From the NCBI RefSeq assembly GCF_000265405.1, contig NC_018010.1, forward strand, positions 124,001-188,000: a stretch of DNA of 64,000 nt. The letters are read 5' to 3'. The position numbers and the translations under genes are program-made. The DNA is from Belliella baltica DSM 15883 (lineage in GTDB: Bacteria; Bacteroidota; Bacteroidia; Cytophagales; Cyclobacteriaceae). Of the stretch, positions 63,584 to 64,000 are shown in pieces. The stretch's first letter is position 1, and each line of letters starts with the position of its first letter. The notes below the pieces were generated by a model. The model did no database searches. It was given only the letters and a program-made list of their open reading frames with translations, and had not been told where the DNA came from.

Positions 63584-64000
63584 AAAACAATAAATTAAAA
63601 TATTTGTACTTATTATTCTTTAGTTTATCAATATGGGTTTCATGTTCGGAAAAGAAAAATGATAGCACATATTATAAATTTGATAAATATCCTCGTATTG
63701 AATTTAATGAAAATCTTAAGTTGCTTATTGAAGGGGAATTATGTGATTTTGACTTTTCTAACTTAACTTTTCTAAATAAAGCAAAAATTATATCAATAGT
63801 TGATGGGTTTTGTATGAAATGTGTAATTAATGAAATTAACCAAAGGGATATACTTCTCCAAGAAATTACAAAAAACGATTCCCTTGGTCAGGTTATCTTT
63901 ATAATGAACGTTTCAAAAGAAGGTTCAGTGATGTTTTTAAAACATTTTGAGCCATTGATTAATGTAAAAGGTTTAATACTTTGGGATGATGAGTATAATT
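63584..64000 (+). pseudogene. CxxC lipoprotein gene split by IS66, 3' part, continues past the window
   Basis: Joining 61986-62000 to 63592 onward gives MIKNNKLKYLYLLFFSLSIW, then VSCSEKKND, a lipoprotein signal with Cys. The mature part contains IVDGFCMKCVINEINQRDIL, a CxxC in a thioredoxin-like setting, and later VKGLILWDDEYN at the window edge. The family is unrecognised. In the unbroken genome it overlapped the upstream propeller gene, as the CxxC lipoprotein at 51.6 kb overlaps its DUF4221 gene. It is probably inactive here. Confidence 0.75.

Noticed and set aside
1..64000. CRISPR array
   Set aside because: The repeats seen are few and irregular, with no equal spacers; no Cas genes were found.
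1..64000. tRNA or rRNA genes
   Set aside because: No cloverleaf-like or rRNA-like sequence was recognised in the intergenic stretches that I read.

Overview
The window looks like part of a chromosome from a Bacteroidota member, most likely Cytophagales (Cyclobacteriaceae, Algoriphagus/Belliella-like). The pointers are low GC, PorU and PorV of the type IX secretion system, BT_3928-type DoxX, DUF1599, DUF4494, DUF2911, a DUF4221/BF3164-type propeller lipoprotein, and AT-rich leaders without clear Shine-Dalgarno sites. The genus is inference from protein style; no 16S or other marker is present. No tRNA, rRNA or CRISPR array was recognised.

Positions 1-49.7 kb are ordinary, densely packed core genome. 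From the left: the N-terminal part of a large secreted TolB-propeller/beta-barrel protein (cut by the window edge); an FAD oxidoreductase; a chain of MBL hydrolase, pssA, porU, porV and an M16-like protein with overlapping starts and stops; a small sugar-modification cluster (GT2, FemAB/GNAT-like, FdtA-like); YigZ, a DEDDy exonuclease, NhaC, a DAO-type oxidoreductase, an Mpo1-like protein, a CPA2 antiporter with RCK domains, and a membrane patatin. Next come small regulatory or hypothetical proteins, a LysR regulator, an SDR reductase, ahcY, birA, rsfS, ftsH, nfeD-floA, proS, a glycine-rich lipoprotein, a FadL-like porin, aroK, a DoxX protein, DUF1599, folP-cdaA, and the divergent threonine-degradation pair kbl and tdh. 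Convergent gene pairs are usually separated by a clear bidirectional hairpin terminator.

Positions 49.7-64 kb are accessory and rich in insertion sequences: IS256 (50.18-51.54 kb), two related IS1595/ISXO2-like elements (53.52-54.56 and 54.61-55.64 kb), IS3 (57.75-59.06 kb) and IS66 (62.00-63.58 kb). Four of the five have exact target-site duplications that I could find by eye. Between them lie a small secreted Cys-containing peptide, a DUF4221 propeller lipoprotein, a CxxC lipoprotein, a kinase-like protein without an N-lobe glycine loop, a TetR regulator, an SdpI-like membrane protein, a thioredoxin-fold gene remnant and a second propeller lipoprotein. The second propeller is followed by another CxxC lipoprotein gene that IS66 has split. 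A structured non-coding repeat flanks the 50-57 kb segment in direct orientation.

The best candidate for something undescribed is the repeated arrangement of propeller lipoprotein plus overlapping CxxC lipoprotein. One copy is headed by a secreted peptide, and IS activity has altered both copies. A second curiosity is a small gene of the HYC_CC_PP type at 26.2-26.6 kb, in which the Cys of the HYC motif is a TGA codon.
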